DNA of 64,000 bases, taken from contig NZ_NMUL01000030.1 in the NCBI RefSeq assembly GCF_002234595.1, forward strand, positions 62,001 through 126,000. The letters are read 5' to 3'. Origin of the DNA: Amycolatopsis vastitatis (GTDB lineage: Bacteria; Actinomycetota; Actinomycetes; Mycobacteriales; Pseudonocardiaceae). The notes under the pieces were generated by a model. That model searched no databases. It was not told the origin of the DNA and worked only from the letters and a program-made list of their open reading frames with translations. Within the stretch, counting starts at the first letter, position 1, and every line of letters begins with the position of its first letter. Of this stretch, positions 50,242 to 59,890 are shown in pieces. The position numbers and the translations under genes are program-made.

Positions 50242-51381
50242 GTGTTCGAGTACTTCCCCGGCAACTACGTCTGGAACCTCGGCGTCGTCGCCACCCTCAA
50301 CAGCGGGGGCCTCGTCGACGAGGTCGACCGCGCCTGCCGTCCCATCCGCGAGGCCGCGGCCCAGGGCGAGGACGCGGGCACTCGAGAGTTCCTGCGGGCG
50401 TGGACGGCGCTGACCGACCAGCTCGTCGGCCAGGCCGAGGAGGCCGAGAAAGCCGGCCACACCCGCACCGCCGGGCAGCTCTACGCCCGTGCGACCAACT
50501 ACCTGTGCCAGGCCGAACGCCTGCAGAGCCCGTCCGCGCCCGGCCGGCTCGGCACCTACCGTCGTGTCTTGGAGCTGCAGCAGAAGGCTTTCGACCTCGT
50601 GTCGCCGACAGTGACCCGCGTGGCGGTTCCCTTCGAGGGGTCGACGTTGCCCGCGTACTTCAGCTCGGCGGGTCCCGGGGCACCGGTGATGGTCATGTGG
50701 AACGGCCTGGACTCGACGAAGGAGCACATGTACTCGTCCGGGCACTGGGCGGAGCTCGCCGCCCGCGGCATCTCGTGCCTCATGGTCGACTGCCCCGGCT
50801 CGGGCGAGGCACTGCGTCTGCAAGGACTCACCGCCCGCGTCGAGACGGAAGGCTGGGCCACCGCGTGCGTGGACTACCTGGAAACCCGCGGCGACGTCGA
50901 TCCCACCCGGATCGGGCTCGTCGGCTGGTCCCTGGGCGGTTACTACGCCCCGCGCGCGGCGGCGTTCGAGAAGCGCCTCGCGCTCGTGGTCGCGTGGGGC
51001 GCCAACCACGACTGGGGTGCGGTGCAACGCCGGCGTCTCGAGCGGGAAGGGGAGCGCCCGGTGCCGCACTACTGGGAGCACGTGCTGTGGGTCTGGGGCC
51101 ACGACGACCTCGAGACGTTCCCCGCCTTCGCCGACGCGGTCCACCTCGACGGCGTCGTCGAGCACATCACCGTGCCGTTCCTGATCTGCCACGGCGAGAA
51201 CGACCGCCAGATCCCCGTGTCCTACGCCCACCGCTCGTACGAACAGGCGGTCGACAGCCCGAGCCGCCACCTGCGCCTGTTCACCGCGGAGGAGGGCGCG
51301 ACCGAGCACATCGGCCTCGACCACCTGCCCCACACCAGCACGTACATCGCCGACTGGGTCGCCGACGTCCTGGGGCAGTGA
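50242..51381 (+). CDS. Alpha/beta hydrolase (pseudooxynicotine C-C hydrolase-like)
   Basis: A 379-residue hydrolase with an N-terminal helical region (residues 1-120) of the kind seen in 2,6-dihydroxypseudooxynicotine hydrolase and FrsA-like proteins. The nucleophile Ser is in GLVGWSLGGYYA, the acid in CHGENDRQIP and the His in TEHIGLDH. Such enzymes cleave a C-C bond of a beta-diketone-like or vinylogous acid. It is last in the operon, 10 bp after the SDR. Together with the FMO, dioxygenase and FAH protein it suggests breakdown of an N-heterocycle or phenone; the compound is not identified. Confidence 0.85.
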   Translation: MFEYFPGNYVWNLGVVATLNSGGLVDEVDRACRPIREAAAQGEDAGTREFLRAWTALTDQLVGQAEEAEKAGHTRTAGQLYARATNYLCQAERLQSPSAPGRLGTYRRVLELQQKAFDLVSPTVTRVAVPFEGSTLPAYFSSAGPGAPVMVMWNGLDSTKEHMYSSGHWAELAARGISCLMVDCPGSGEALRLQGLTARVETEGWATACVDYLETRGDVDPTRIGLVGWSLGGYYAPRAAAFEKRLALVVAWGANHDWGAVQRRRLEREGERPVPHYWEHVLWVWGHDDLETFPAFADAVHLDGVVEHITVPFLICHGENDRQIPVSYAHRSYEQAVDSPSRHLRLFTAEEGATEHIGLDHLPHTSTYIADWVADVLGQ

Positions 51382-51573
51382 CTGCGCACGCGCGCTGACG
51401 GCCTCACGCGCTGGTGTGAACGGGCTCTTCCGGCAGGACTTCCGCGCAGTTTTCGCGTTGTTCACCCCCGGTTGGCGGCGAAGACTCGCTAAGGTCACCC
51501 CGGTGGGGGAACGACGCTGCCCTGGTCGCGGCGGTCATCGAGGGCCAGCGAACCGCGAGAAGGAACAGACGCC
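51382..51573. other. Gap before the Rhs gene, no gene seen
   Basis: This 192-bp region shows no ORF with a ribosome site and no immunity-like gene. GAGAAGGAA precedes the Rhs start. The region has no strong dyad apart from a short CACCCCGGTGGGG. Confidence 0.4.
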
Positions 51574-54500
51574 ATGGCGAACCCGCTGGTAGCTCAGCGC
51601 GAAGATTCCACCACGGCCATTTCCGGGGTCCCGCTGCTGGAGTCCGCGAACGATCTCAAAGAGGGGATCGAAAAGGGCGACTGGGCCTCGGTCGCGATGG
51701 GCGCCGTCGGGGTCGCGCTCGACACGCTGTCGATGGCCCTGGATCCCTTCGGAGCGATCCTCGCCGCGGGGGTCGGGTGGCTGCTGGAACACGTCGGCCC
51801 GCTGTCCGCGGCGCTGGACGCCCTGACCGGGGACGCCGACCAGATCAAGGCCCAGTCCAAGACGTGGTCGAACATCGCCGCGGAGCTCGGGGCCGTCGGC
51901 GGGGACCTGGCCGACATGGTCAAGGCCGACCTGCAGACGTGGAGCGGGAACGCCTCCGACCAGTACCGCCAGCGGGCCGCCGACACGGTCGACATCCTCA
52001 CCGCCGCCCAGAAGGGCTGCGAAGGGGCCTCCAGCGGGGTCAAGACCGCCGGCGAGGTCGTCGCCGCCGTCCGGATGCTCGTCCGCGACATCATCGCCGA
52101 GCTCGTCGGCCACCTCATCAGCTGGGCCCTGCAGGTGGTGTTCACCCTCGGCATCGGCCTGACCTGGGTGGTACCGCAGGTCGTGGCCGCGGTCGCCAAG
52201 ACCGCGTCGAAGATCGCCGACATCACGAAGAAGCTCGTCAAGGCGCTCAAGGCCCTCGTGCCGCTGCTCAAGAAGGCCGGGACGCTGTTCGACGACGCCG
52301 CCAAGGCGCTGCGCAAGATCAAGCCCGGCAAGACCGGCAAGGTCGACCCGCCGCCCCCGATCAAGGAGAGGGGCGGCCCCGGCGGCAAGAAGGGCGACGG
52401 CGGACCCGACGGCAAGAAGGACAAACCGCACGACGACGACAGTACTTCCACCTCGAGCGCCGGCCACGGCGACGGCAAGGGCGGCGGCGACGGTCACAAG
52501 AGCGGCGACAACGGCGCGGACAAGAACGGCCCGAAGAACGACACCGGCGAGACGAACCCCAGCGGCGCCGGAAGCGGCGGCGGCAAGGCCGGCAAGGGCG
52601 GCGGCAACGACACCAAGCCGAAGGACAAACCCGACCGTTCGACGGCCGACAAGTCGAAGAACTACTGCGGTGACCCGATCGACGTCGCGACGGGTGAGGT
52701 CGTGATGACCCAGGTAGACGTCACCCTGCCCGGCGAAGTCGCGGACCTGGAGATCTCCCGTACGCACCTGTCGTCCTACCGGGCCGGCCGGTGGTTCGGT
52801 CCGTCGTGGACGTCCACTTGGGACCAGCGGCTGGAGTTCGGCGCGAACCGGGTCCGGTTCTACGCCGAAGACGGCATGGTGCTGGAGTACCCCGTCCCGG
52901 GCGACGAACCCGTGCTGCCGGCGCAGGGGCCGCGGCACCGGCTGCGCCGCGTGCCGCAGGGTTTCCGGCTCTCGGCCGGCGATCGCGAGCTGCATTTCTC
53001 CGGCACCGGCGGCGTTCTGCCGGTCACGGCCATCGAGCAGGACGGCGAGCGCACCGAAATCGACTACGCCGCCGATGGTTCACCCACGAGGCTCCGCCGG
53101 CCCGGCGGCGTCGAGATCCTGGTCAGCACCGCGCGGGGGCGGATCGTCGCGCTGGGGGCACCGGGGCAGCCGCCGGTGGTGCGGTTCTCGTACAACCGGC
53201 ACACCCAGCTGAGCACGGTGACGGACTTCGCGGGCCGCTCGATGGCGCTCGACTACGACTTCGACCACCGGCTCGTCGGCTGGCAGGACCGGGTCGGCAC
53301 CTGGTACCGCTACGTCTACGACAACGCGGGCCGCTGTGTCCGCGCGGTGGGCGCGAACGGCTACTACAACGCGGCCTTCGCCTACGAGCCCGGCGCGACC
53401 CGGCACACCGACGCCCTCGGCCACACCTGGACCTACCGCCTGAACGCGGCCCACCAGCTGATCGAGCGCATCGACCCGCTCGGCAACTCCCGGCGCTTCG
53501 CGTGGAACCGGCGGGACGAACTGCTGTCCCAAGTGGACGAACTGAGCCGCGAGACCCGCTACGAGTACGACGACGACGGCGGGCTGGTGGCCGTCCACCG
53601 CCCCGGAGCGCCCGCCGTGCGGCTGACCCCGGCCGAAGACGGCGCGGTGTGGCTGCAGGCCGGCGAAGGCGACGACGAGATCGAGCGGCTGGTGTTCGAG
53701 TTCGACCCGGCCACCACGCTGCTCGGCAACGGGCTGCCGGTGGACGTCCTGGAGCCGCCCGACCCGTTCGAGGACGCTCCCGTGACCGATCGGGCGGCCC
53801 GGCCCGGCGACCGCGACGTGTACGGCCGCCCGCGCCTCGCGCACACGGCGTCCGGCGGGGCCGCGCGGCTCGGCTGGACCGCCGACGGCCGCCGCGCCTG
53901 GCGGCTCGGCCCGCACGGCGGCCGCGAGACGTGGGTGCACGACGCGGAAGGCAACGTCGTCGAATACCGCGACGCGGCGGGCGCGCCGCGGCGTCGCAAG
54001 CACGGCCCGTTCGGCCTGGTCCTGGCGGAGACCGACGCCGCGGGCGCGCGCACGCTGTTCACCTACGACGGGGAGCTGCGGCTCACCTCGGTGACCAACC
54101 CGGCCGGCCTCACCTGGCACTACGTCTTCGACGCCGCCGGCCGGCTCGTCGAAGAGACCGACTTCGACGGCCGTCGGACCACCTACGCCCACGACGCGGC
54201 GGGACAGCTGCGCCGCATGACCACGGGCACCGACCAGGTGGTCGAGTACGACTACGACCTCGAGGGCAACGTCGTGGAGCGGCGGACCCCCGACGACGTC
54301 ACGAGCTACGTCTACGACGCGCTCGGCCGGCTGGTCGTCGCCGAGAACGCCGAGTCACGGGTGGAGATCCGCCGTGACGGTGGAGACCGGGTCATCGCCG
54401 ACACGATCAACGGGCTCGGCGTGTGCTGGCGCGACGAGGGCGACGCGATCATCCGGCGGACTTCGTCCGGTGTGGACAGTGAGTGGCGCCTCACCGGGTC

Positions 54501-56187
54501 CGGACTGCCCCGGTCGCTGCGGATCGCCGGCCACGACGTCGAATTCGCCTACGACGACGCCGGGCGGGAAGTCGTCCGCAGCGTCGACGGCGCGGTGGTG
54601 CTCCGGCGGCGGTTCGACGAGGAGGACCGGCTCGCCGAGGAGGACGTCGCCGGGGTCGGGCGGCGCACCTACCGCTACCGCCCGGACGGCAGGCTCGCCG
54701 GTGTCGACGACACGATCCGGCCGTGGCAGCTCTCCTACGACGCGGCCGGCCGGGTCAGCGAGGCGCACGGGCCGTCCGTCGCGGAACGGTTCACCCGCGA
54801 CGCCGCGGGCAACATCACCTCGGCGACGACCCCGTCGCCGCCGGGGCCGCGCGGCTACGAGCGCAACCGGCTCGCCCGCATCGGGGACCTCCACTTCGAC
54901 GGCGACGCCCACGGCCGCGTCACCGGCTGGCGCCACGCCGACCGGTCGTGCGGCTACACGTGGGACCACCTCGACCGGCTGCGCTCCGCGCGCACGCCCG
55001 ACGGTGCGCTCTGGACCTACCACTACGACCCGATCGGGCGGCGGTTCGCCAAGCGCTGCTGGGTGAGCGGCCCGGACGGGGAGCCCGAGCTCGCCCTGGA
55101 CGTCCGGTACCTGTGGAGCGAGCTGAACCTCGTCGAGCAGGTGGAGCACCGCCCGGCGGACGGGTCCTACCGGTTCCTCACGTGGGAGCGCTTCGACGAC
55201 GATCGCCCCGTCGTGCAGGTCGAGCACGCCGGCGTCGTCGAGGAGGCCCGGTTCCGGGTGGTGATCACCTCGCCCGCCGGGACGCCGACCGAACTGCTCG
55301 ACGAGCACGGGACGCTGGTGTGGCAGGACCGCAGCAGTTTCTGGGGTGTGCCGCTGGCCGGTGCCGACACCGCGGCGATGCCGCTGGCCTTCCCCGGCCA
55401 GTGCCGCGACGAGGAGACCGGGCTGCACTACAACGTCTTCCGGTACTACGACCCCCGGACCACGCGGTACCTCAGCCAGGACCCGCTGGGCCTCGCCGCG
55501 GCGCCCAACCCCGTCGGCTACGTCGACCAGCCGCTGCTCGACAGCGACCCGCTCGGCCTCGCGCCCCAGCGGTGTTTCAAGGGGCGGGTGAAGGACCGCG
55601 CGAAGCGGCTGCGGGACCGGAACCGGAGGAAGCAGGCGGCCCAGCCGGCGACGCGGAAGAGCCCGCGGAAGCCGCCCATCCGCGTCGACAACATGAGCAA
55701 GGAAGAGTTCGAGAAGTTCAAGCCGGAACTCGACAAGATGCTGAAGGCCGACAAGCACTTCTTCTGGTCCGGCGGTCACCTGGAGCGGGTGCCGGGGAAG
55801 AAGCCGGACAAGTACCTCGGGTCGATGGAGGACAAGGCCACCCAGATCGCGAAGCAGCACGGCGGCAACACCCTCGAAGGCACCCTCAAGGACAACAACG
55901 TGAAGATGCCCGGGTGGATCAAGGACCCCAAGGACCCGAGGCGGCCGCTGGTCCAGGAGAAGTGGGATTACGTCTCCGAGACCTTCGCCAAGAACTCCGA
56001 GGCCGGCAAGACGCACGTGGTCTTCCCCAGCCACCCGGGCAAGGGCCACGACGTCTACCCGTACCGGCGCTCGGACAACGTGTTCGACGTGACCGAGTAC
56101 CCGCGTCTCAAGCAGGACGGCAAGGGGGACATCACCAAGTTCCACGAACGGACCGACTACGAGCGCCCGTACCGCGCCCCCAAGTGA
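51574..56187 (+). CDS. Rhs/YD-repeat polymorphic toxin with ADP-ribosyl cyclase-like C-terminus
   Basis: A 1537-residue polymorphic toxin. Residues 1-270 are a WXG100-like helical domain for type VII export (LQTWSGNASDQYRQR). A Lys/Gly-rich linker follows, then the DUF6531 motif (NYCGDPIDVATGEV, about residue 367). Some 25 YD repeats make the shell, closing at RYLSQDPLGLAAAPN and DSDPLGLA. The last 150 residues are the toxin. They show FFWSGG (Trp1398), NTLEGT (Glu1435), KWDYVSETFA (Trp1464) and FDVTEY (Glu1508), in the order and context of the catalytic residues of CD38/ADP-ribosyl cyclase. Destruction of NAD is the likely action. No adjacent immunity gene was recognised. Confidence 0.88.
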   Translation: MANPLVAQREDSTTAISGVPLLESANDLKEGIEKGDWASVAMGAVGVALDTLSMALDPFGAILAAGVGWLLEHVGPLSAALDALTGDADQIKAQSKTWSNIAAELGAVGGDLADMVKADLQTWSGNASDQYRQRAADTVDILTAAQKGCEGASSGVKTAGEVVAAVRMLVRDIIAELVGHLISWALQVVFTLGIGLTWVVPQVVAAVAKTASKIADITKKLVKALKALVPLLKKAGTLFDDAAKALRKIKPGKTGKVDPPPPIKERGGPGGKKGDGGPDGKKDKPHDDDSTSTSSAGHGDGKGGGDGHKSGDNGADKNGPKNDTGETNPSGAGSGGGKAGKGGGNDTKPKDKPDRSTADKSKNYCGDPIDVATGEVVMTQVDVTLPGEVADLEISRTHLSSYRAGRWFGPSWTSTWDQRLEFGANRVRFYAEDGMVLEYPVPGDEPVLPAQGPRHRLRRVPQGFRLSAGDRELHFSGTGGVLPVTAIEQDGERTEIDYAADGSPTRLRRPGGVEILVSTARGRIVALGAPGQPPVVRFSYNRHTQLSTVTDFAGRSMALDYDFDHRLVGWQDRVGTWYRYVYDNAGRCVRAVGANGYYNAAFAYEPGATRHTDALGHTWTYRLNAAHQLIERIDPLGNSRRFAWNRRDELLSQVDELSRETRYEYDDDGGLVAVHRPGAPAVRLTPAEDGAVWLQAGEGDDEIERLVFEFDPATTLLGNGLPVDVLEPPDPFEDAPVTDRAARPGDRDVYGRPRLAHTASGGAARLGWTADGRRAWRLGPHGGRETWVHDAEGNVVEYRDAAGAPRRRKHGPFGLVLAETDAAGARTLFTYDGELRLTSVTNPAGLTWHYVFDAAGRLVEETDFDGRRTTYAHDAAGQLRRMTTGTDQVVEYDYDLEGNVVERRTPDDVTSYVYDALGRLVVAENAESRVEIRRDGGDRVIADTINGLGVCWRDEGDAIIRRTSSGVDSEWRLTGSGLPRSLRIAGHDVEFAYDDAGREVVRSVDGAVVLRRRFDEEDRLAEEDVAGVGRRTYRYRPDGRLAGVDDTIRPWQLSYDAAGRVSEAHGPSVAERFTRDAAGNITSATTPSPPGPRGYERNRLARIGDLHFDGDAHGRVTGWRHADRSCGYTWDHLDRLRSARTPDGALWTYHYDPIGRRFAKRCWVSGPDGEPELALDVRYLWSELNLVEQVEHRPADGSYRFLTWERFDDDRPVVQVEHAGVVEEARFRVVITSPAGTPTELLDEHGTLVWQDRSSFWGVPLAGADTAAMPLAFPGQCRDEETGLHYNVFRYYDPRTTRYLSQDPLGLAAAPNPVGYVDQPLLDSDPLGLAPQRCFKGRVKDRAKRLRDRNRRKQAAQPATRKSPRKPPIRVDNMSKEEFEKFKPELDKMLKADKHFFWSGGHLERVPGKKPDKYLGSMEDKATQIAKQHGGNTLEGTLKDNNVKMPGWIKDPKDPRRPLVQEKWDYVSETFAKNSEAGKTHVVFPSHPGKGHDVYPYRRSDNVFDVTEYPRLKQDGKGDITKFHERTDYERPYRAPK

Positions 56188-56190
56188 AAT

Positions 56191-56228
56191 GTCCTATTAG
56201 GACGGTGCATGGCCCGGTTCGCTATACT
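56191..56228 (+). promoter_or_regulatory. Palindrome and -10 box upstream of AfsR-type gene
   Basis: GTCCTATTAGGAC (56191-56203) is a perfect palindrome 4 bp after the Rhs stop. TATACT at 56223-56228 is a good -10 box, and the palindrome occupies the -35 region, so it is likely an operator. No good -35 hexamer is seen, which fits an activator- or repressor-controlled promoter. Confidence 0.6.
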
Positions 56229-56279
56229 CCGGTGCGGTGAGCTCCGGTGTGGGCGGCTGGGCACGGGGAGGTGCCGGGG

Positions 56280-58990
56280 ATGGAATTGCGTCTGCTGGGC
56301 GAGGTGGCGCTGTTCGCGGATGGCGGGGAGGCCGAGCTGGGTTCGGCCAAGCAGCGTTGTGTGCTGGCCGCGTTGGCTGTCGATGCCGGCCGGGCGGTGT
56401 CGGCGGAGCGGTTGATCGACCGGGTCTGGGCCGACGATCCGCCGTTGCGTGTGCGGGAGACGCTCTCGGTCTATGTGTCGCGGCTGCGCCGGGTCTTGGC
56501 CTCGGCCGGGAACGCGGGGATCGCGCGGCGGGCGGGTGGGTACGTTCTCGAGATCGAGGCGTCGGCCGTTGACCTGCACCGGTTTCGTACGTTGCGGGAC
56601 CGGGCGATGTCTCAGGTCACTGCCGATCGGCGCGTGCAGGAGTTGCTGCGTGAGGCTCTTCGCCTGTGGCGCGGGGAGGCGCTGGCCGGTCTCGGGGGCG
56701 GGTGGGCCGTGGCGGAACGCGATCGGCTGCACCGCGAACGGCTCGACGCCGAGCACGAGCTCACCGACGTGCTCCTGCGGCTGGGACACGGCCCGGATCT
56801 GGTGAGCTCGCTGGCCACCCGCGCCGCCGAGAACCCGCTGGACGAGCGGGTCGCCGGGCAGTACATGGTGGCCTTGTCCCGGGCCGGCCGGGCCGCTGAC
56901 GCGTTGCTGCACTACCAGCAGGTGCGGAAGTACCTGGCGGAGGAACTGGGCACACCGATCCCGGCGCCGCGTTGCAGCGGGTGCACGCGGAGACCCTCCG
57001 CAGCGCCTCCGGCGGGACCGGCCCCCGCACGTTGCCGTACCGGATACCGGACTTCGTCGGGCGTGAGCGTGAACTCGGCCAGGTCCTCGACGCGCTCCGC
57101 GGTGGCGCCACCGTGCTCGTGCACGGCATGGCCGGCGTGGGCAAGACCGCCCTGGCGGTCCACGCCGGCCACGAGGCGGCCGCCCGGTTCCCGGACGGCC
57201 AGTTGTTCGTCGACCTGCACGGCTACAGCCCCAGCCGGGCGCCGTTGCCGCCGGCCACGGCGTTGGCCGCGCTGCTGGCTCAGCTGGAGGTGCCGCGTTC
57301 GCGGCTTCCCGACGACCTCGACGGGCGCGCGGCGCTGTGGCGAGCGCACACCGCGGGCCGGCGGCTGCTGGTCGTGCTCGACAACGCCGCCGGCGCGGTT
57401 CAGCTCCGGCCGCTGTTGCCGGGCACGCCGAGCGCGGCCGTGCTGGCCACCAGCCGCCGCCGGCTGACCGCGGTCGACGGCGCACAGCAGGTCCCGCTCG
57501 GCGTAATGCCCGACGGGGACGCCGAAGCGCTGTTCGCCGCGGTCTCCGGCCGTCCGGGCGCGGGCGCCGCGCGTGGGTGCGGCGGCCTGCCCCTGGCCGT
57601 CCGCATCGCGGCCGCCCGCTTCCGCAACCACCCTTGGTGGACCACCGCCGACCTCGGGCGCCGTCTCGGGGACCAGCGGTCACGGCTGGCCGAGTTCCGC
57701 ACGTCCGACCGGGACCTGTCCGCCGTCTTCGCGCTGTCCTACCGTGAACTCGCCCCTGCCCAGCAGCGGATGTTCCGCCTGCTCGGGGTGCACCCCGGGA
57801 CCCACCTCACCGTGCCGGCCGCGGCCGCGCTGGCCGATGCCGCCGCCACCGACGCCGAGGTGCTCCTCGAAGAACTGCACGACGCTCACCTGCTCGACCA
57901 GGAAAGCCGGTCCGGCTACACCCTTCACGACCTGCTGGCCGAGCACGCCCGCAGCCTCACGATGCCCGGGGAACGGTCGGCGGCCCTCGACCGGCTGCTC
58001 GGCTACTACAGCGAAGGCGGCGATGCCGAATGGCACGCGAGGGAGCGGCCGAACCTGCGCGCCGTCGTGGAGCACGCCCTGGAGCACCAGCGTCATGATC
58101 AGGCGTGGTGCATCGCCGACCACGCCGCGCGGTACCTGCGTGCCGAGGGGTACCGGGACGACTTCCTGGCCGTGGCCCTCGACGGCCTCACCGGCGCGCG
58201 AGCTGCCGGCGAGACCCACGGGCTCGTGCGGAGCCTGGACAACGTCGCCAATGCCCATTGGGAATCCTGCGAGCTCGAGCTGGCCCTGTCCGCCGCCGAG
58301 GAGTGGTGGCGGCTGGCGCGGACCACCGACGACACCGTCTCGCGCGCCTCGTCGCTCTCCCGCATCGGCACGCTGCACAGCATGTCCGGCGACTACCAGC
58401 GAGCTGTCGGCTACTACCGGGCTTCGCTCGCCGAGAACGCCCCGGATCCCGCGCTGACCGCACTCGTGCTCGGCAACCTCAGCCACGCCCAGGAAATGCT
58501 CGGCGACCTCGGGCCGGCGCTCGATTCCGCAAGCCGGGCCAGGGAACTGCGGGAACAGACCGCCGACGAGCACGGCTGGGTGCTCAGCACCGCCCAGCTG
58601 AGCCTGGTCCTCGCCCGGCTCGGCCGCATCGACGAGGCGCTCTCCGCCATCCGGGCCACCGTGGACACCGCCGAACGGCTCGCCATCCCGTTCTGCCAGG
58701 CGTGGGCCCGCACCGACTGCGCGGAGATCCTCCTCATGGCCGGACGGCCGGCGGAAGCCCAGGAACAGGCCGAGCGGGCCTGTGCCCTGCTGATCCCGCG
58801 CAACCACCCGCTGATGCTGACTTTGGCGGCCAACGTCCTCGGCGACGCGTGCCGTGCCCTCGGCCGCCCGCGCCTCGCGCTCGACCACTACCGCGTAGCC
58901 CTGGACAACGCGGAGCGCCTCGGCTTCCGCCGGCAACAGAACCGCGCCCGCGCGGGGTACGACGACGCGCGGGCAGCGCTGCGGCAGTAG
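56280..58990 (+). pseudogene. AfsR/SARP-NB-ARC-TPR regulator split by a frameshift
   Basis: A SARP regulator in two frames. Frame 1 (56280 to about 56970) gives the winged-helix DNA-binding domain (MELRLLGEVALFADGG, SAKQRCVLAALAVDAG, RVRETLSVYVSRLRRVL) and the BTA domain through EELGTPIPAP. Frame 2, shifted by one base, starts at ALQRVHAETLRS and continues through the P-loop HGMAGVGKTALAVHAG, LLVVLDNAAG, GLPLAVRIA and TPR repeats to 58990. Restoring one G near 56969 gives an uninterrupted 900-residue AfsR-like protein. It may be a sequencing error or a recent mutation. Start ATG 56280 follows GGGGAGG. Confidence 0.85.
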
Positions 58991-59109
58991 CCGTCGCGGG
59001 AACCGCGTTCGGGATGCGTGCCTGGACGGCCCGGGTACCGGGCTCCTAACGTTCACCCGGTGGCCGCCGGCAGGGGACACAGGGTACGACCAGGCACGGA
59101 GGCTGCACC

Positions 59110-59880
59110 ATGGGACGGTTCGACGGCCGGGTGGCGGTGGTGACCGGAGCGGGTTCGGGCATCGGCCGGGCGAGCGCGGTCCGGCTCGGGGCGGACGGAG
59201 CACACGTCGTCGTCAACGACATCTCCGCCGACGGGGCCGGCGAGACGCTGACCGAAGTCGCCGCCGCCGGGGGAACGGGCGAGGTCGCCGTGGGGGACGT
59301 CCTCGGTGAGGGCTACCTCGACGAGCTCTTCGACAAGGTCGTCGCCGCTTATGGACAAGTCGACATCGTGCACAACAACGTCGGCTTCGGCCGCCGCTGT
59401 GCCCTCGTCGACGTCACCGACGAAACCTGGGCCCGGGGCATCGACGGCAACCTCGGCGCGACCTTCCGCGGGGTGCGCGCGGCACTGCGGGTGATGGCTC
59501 CGCGCGGCCGTGGTGCGGTGATCAACACGTCGTCGCTCGCCGGGCTGGCGAAGGTGCCCGGGGTGACCCCGTACTACGGCGTCGCGAAGGCCGGAGTCGT
59601 CCAGCTCACCCGTGAGGCCGCCGTCGAGGCCGGGGCGTTCGGCGTGCGGGTCAACGCCGTGGTGCCCGGGTCGGTCCGCACGCCCTCGCTGGAAGCCTTC
59701 TTCGGGACGAACTTCGACGCTTACGTCGACCAGCTGCCGCTGCGGCGGATGGTCGAGCCCGGCGACATCGCCCACCTCGTGGCCTTCCTCGCCTCCGACG
59801 ACGCCGCCGCGATCACCGGCGTCGCCATCCCGGTGGACTGCGGGCAGAGCGCGGTGCTGTACCAGCCGTCGGTCGGCTGA
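59110..59880 (+). CDS. Short-chain dehydrogenase 1 of terminal operon
   Basis: A 256-residue SDR with TGAGSGIG, NNVG, catalytic Ser in INTSSLAG and YYGVAK. The closing VAIPVDCGQSAV is usual. It begins an operon of SDR, LLM, SDR, SDR and SnoaL genes. The start ATG follows GGAGG. No substrate can be named; the sequence resembles cyclohexanol/3-oxoacyl type SDRs. Confidence 0.88.
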   Translation: MGRFDGRVAVVTGAGSGIGRASAVRLGADGAHVVVNDISADGAGETLTEVAAAGGTGEVAVGDVLGEGYLDELFDKVVAAYGQVDIVHNNVGFGRRCALVDVTDETWARGIDGNLGATFRGVRAALRVMAPRGRGAVINTSSLAGLAKVPGVTPYYGVAKAGVVQLTREAAVEAGAFGVRVNAVVPGSVRTPSLEAFFGTNFDAYVDQLPLRRMVEPGDIAHLVAFLASDDAAAITGVAIPVDCGQSAVLYQPSVG

Positions 59881-59890
59881 GCCACCGGCC

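Noticed and set aside
54355-56145. A 596-codon minus-strand frame inside the Rhs gene
   Set aside because: Antisense shadow of the YD repeats and toxin; I considered it as an immunity gene, but it is composed of Val/Arg/Pro-rich shadow sequence without structure.
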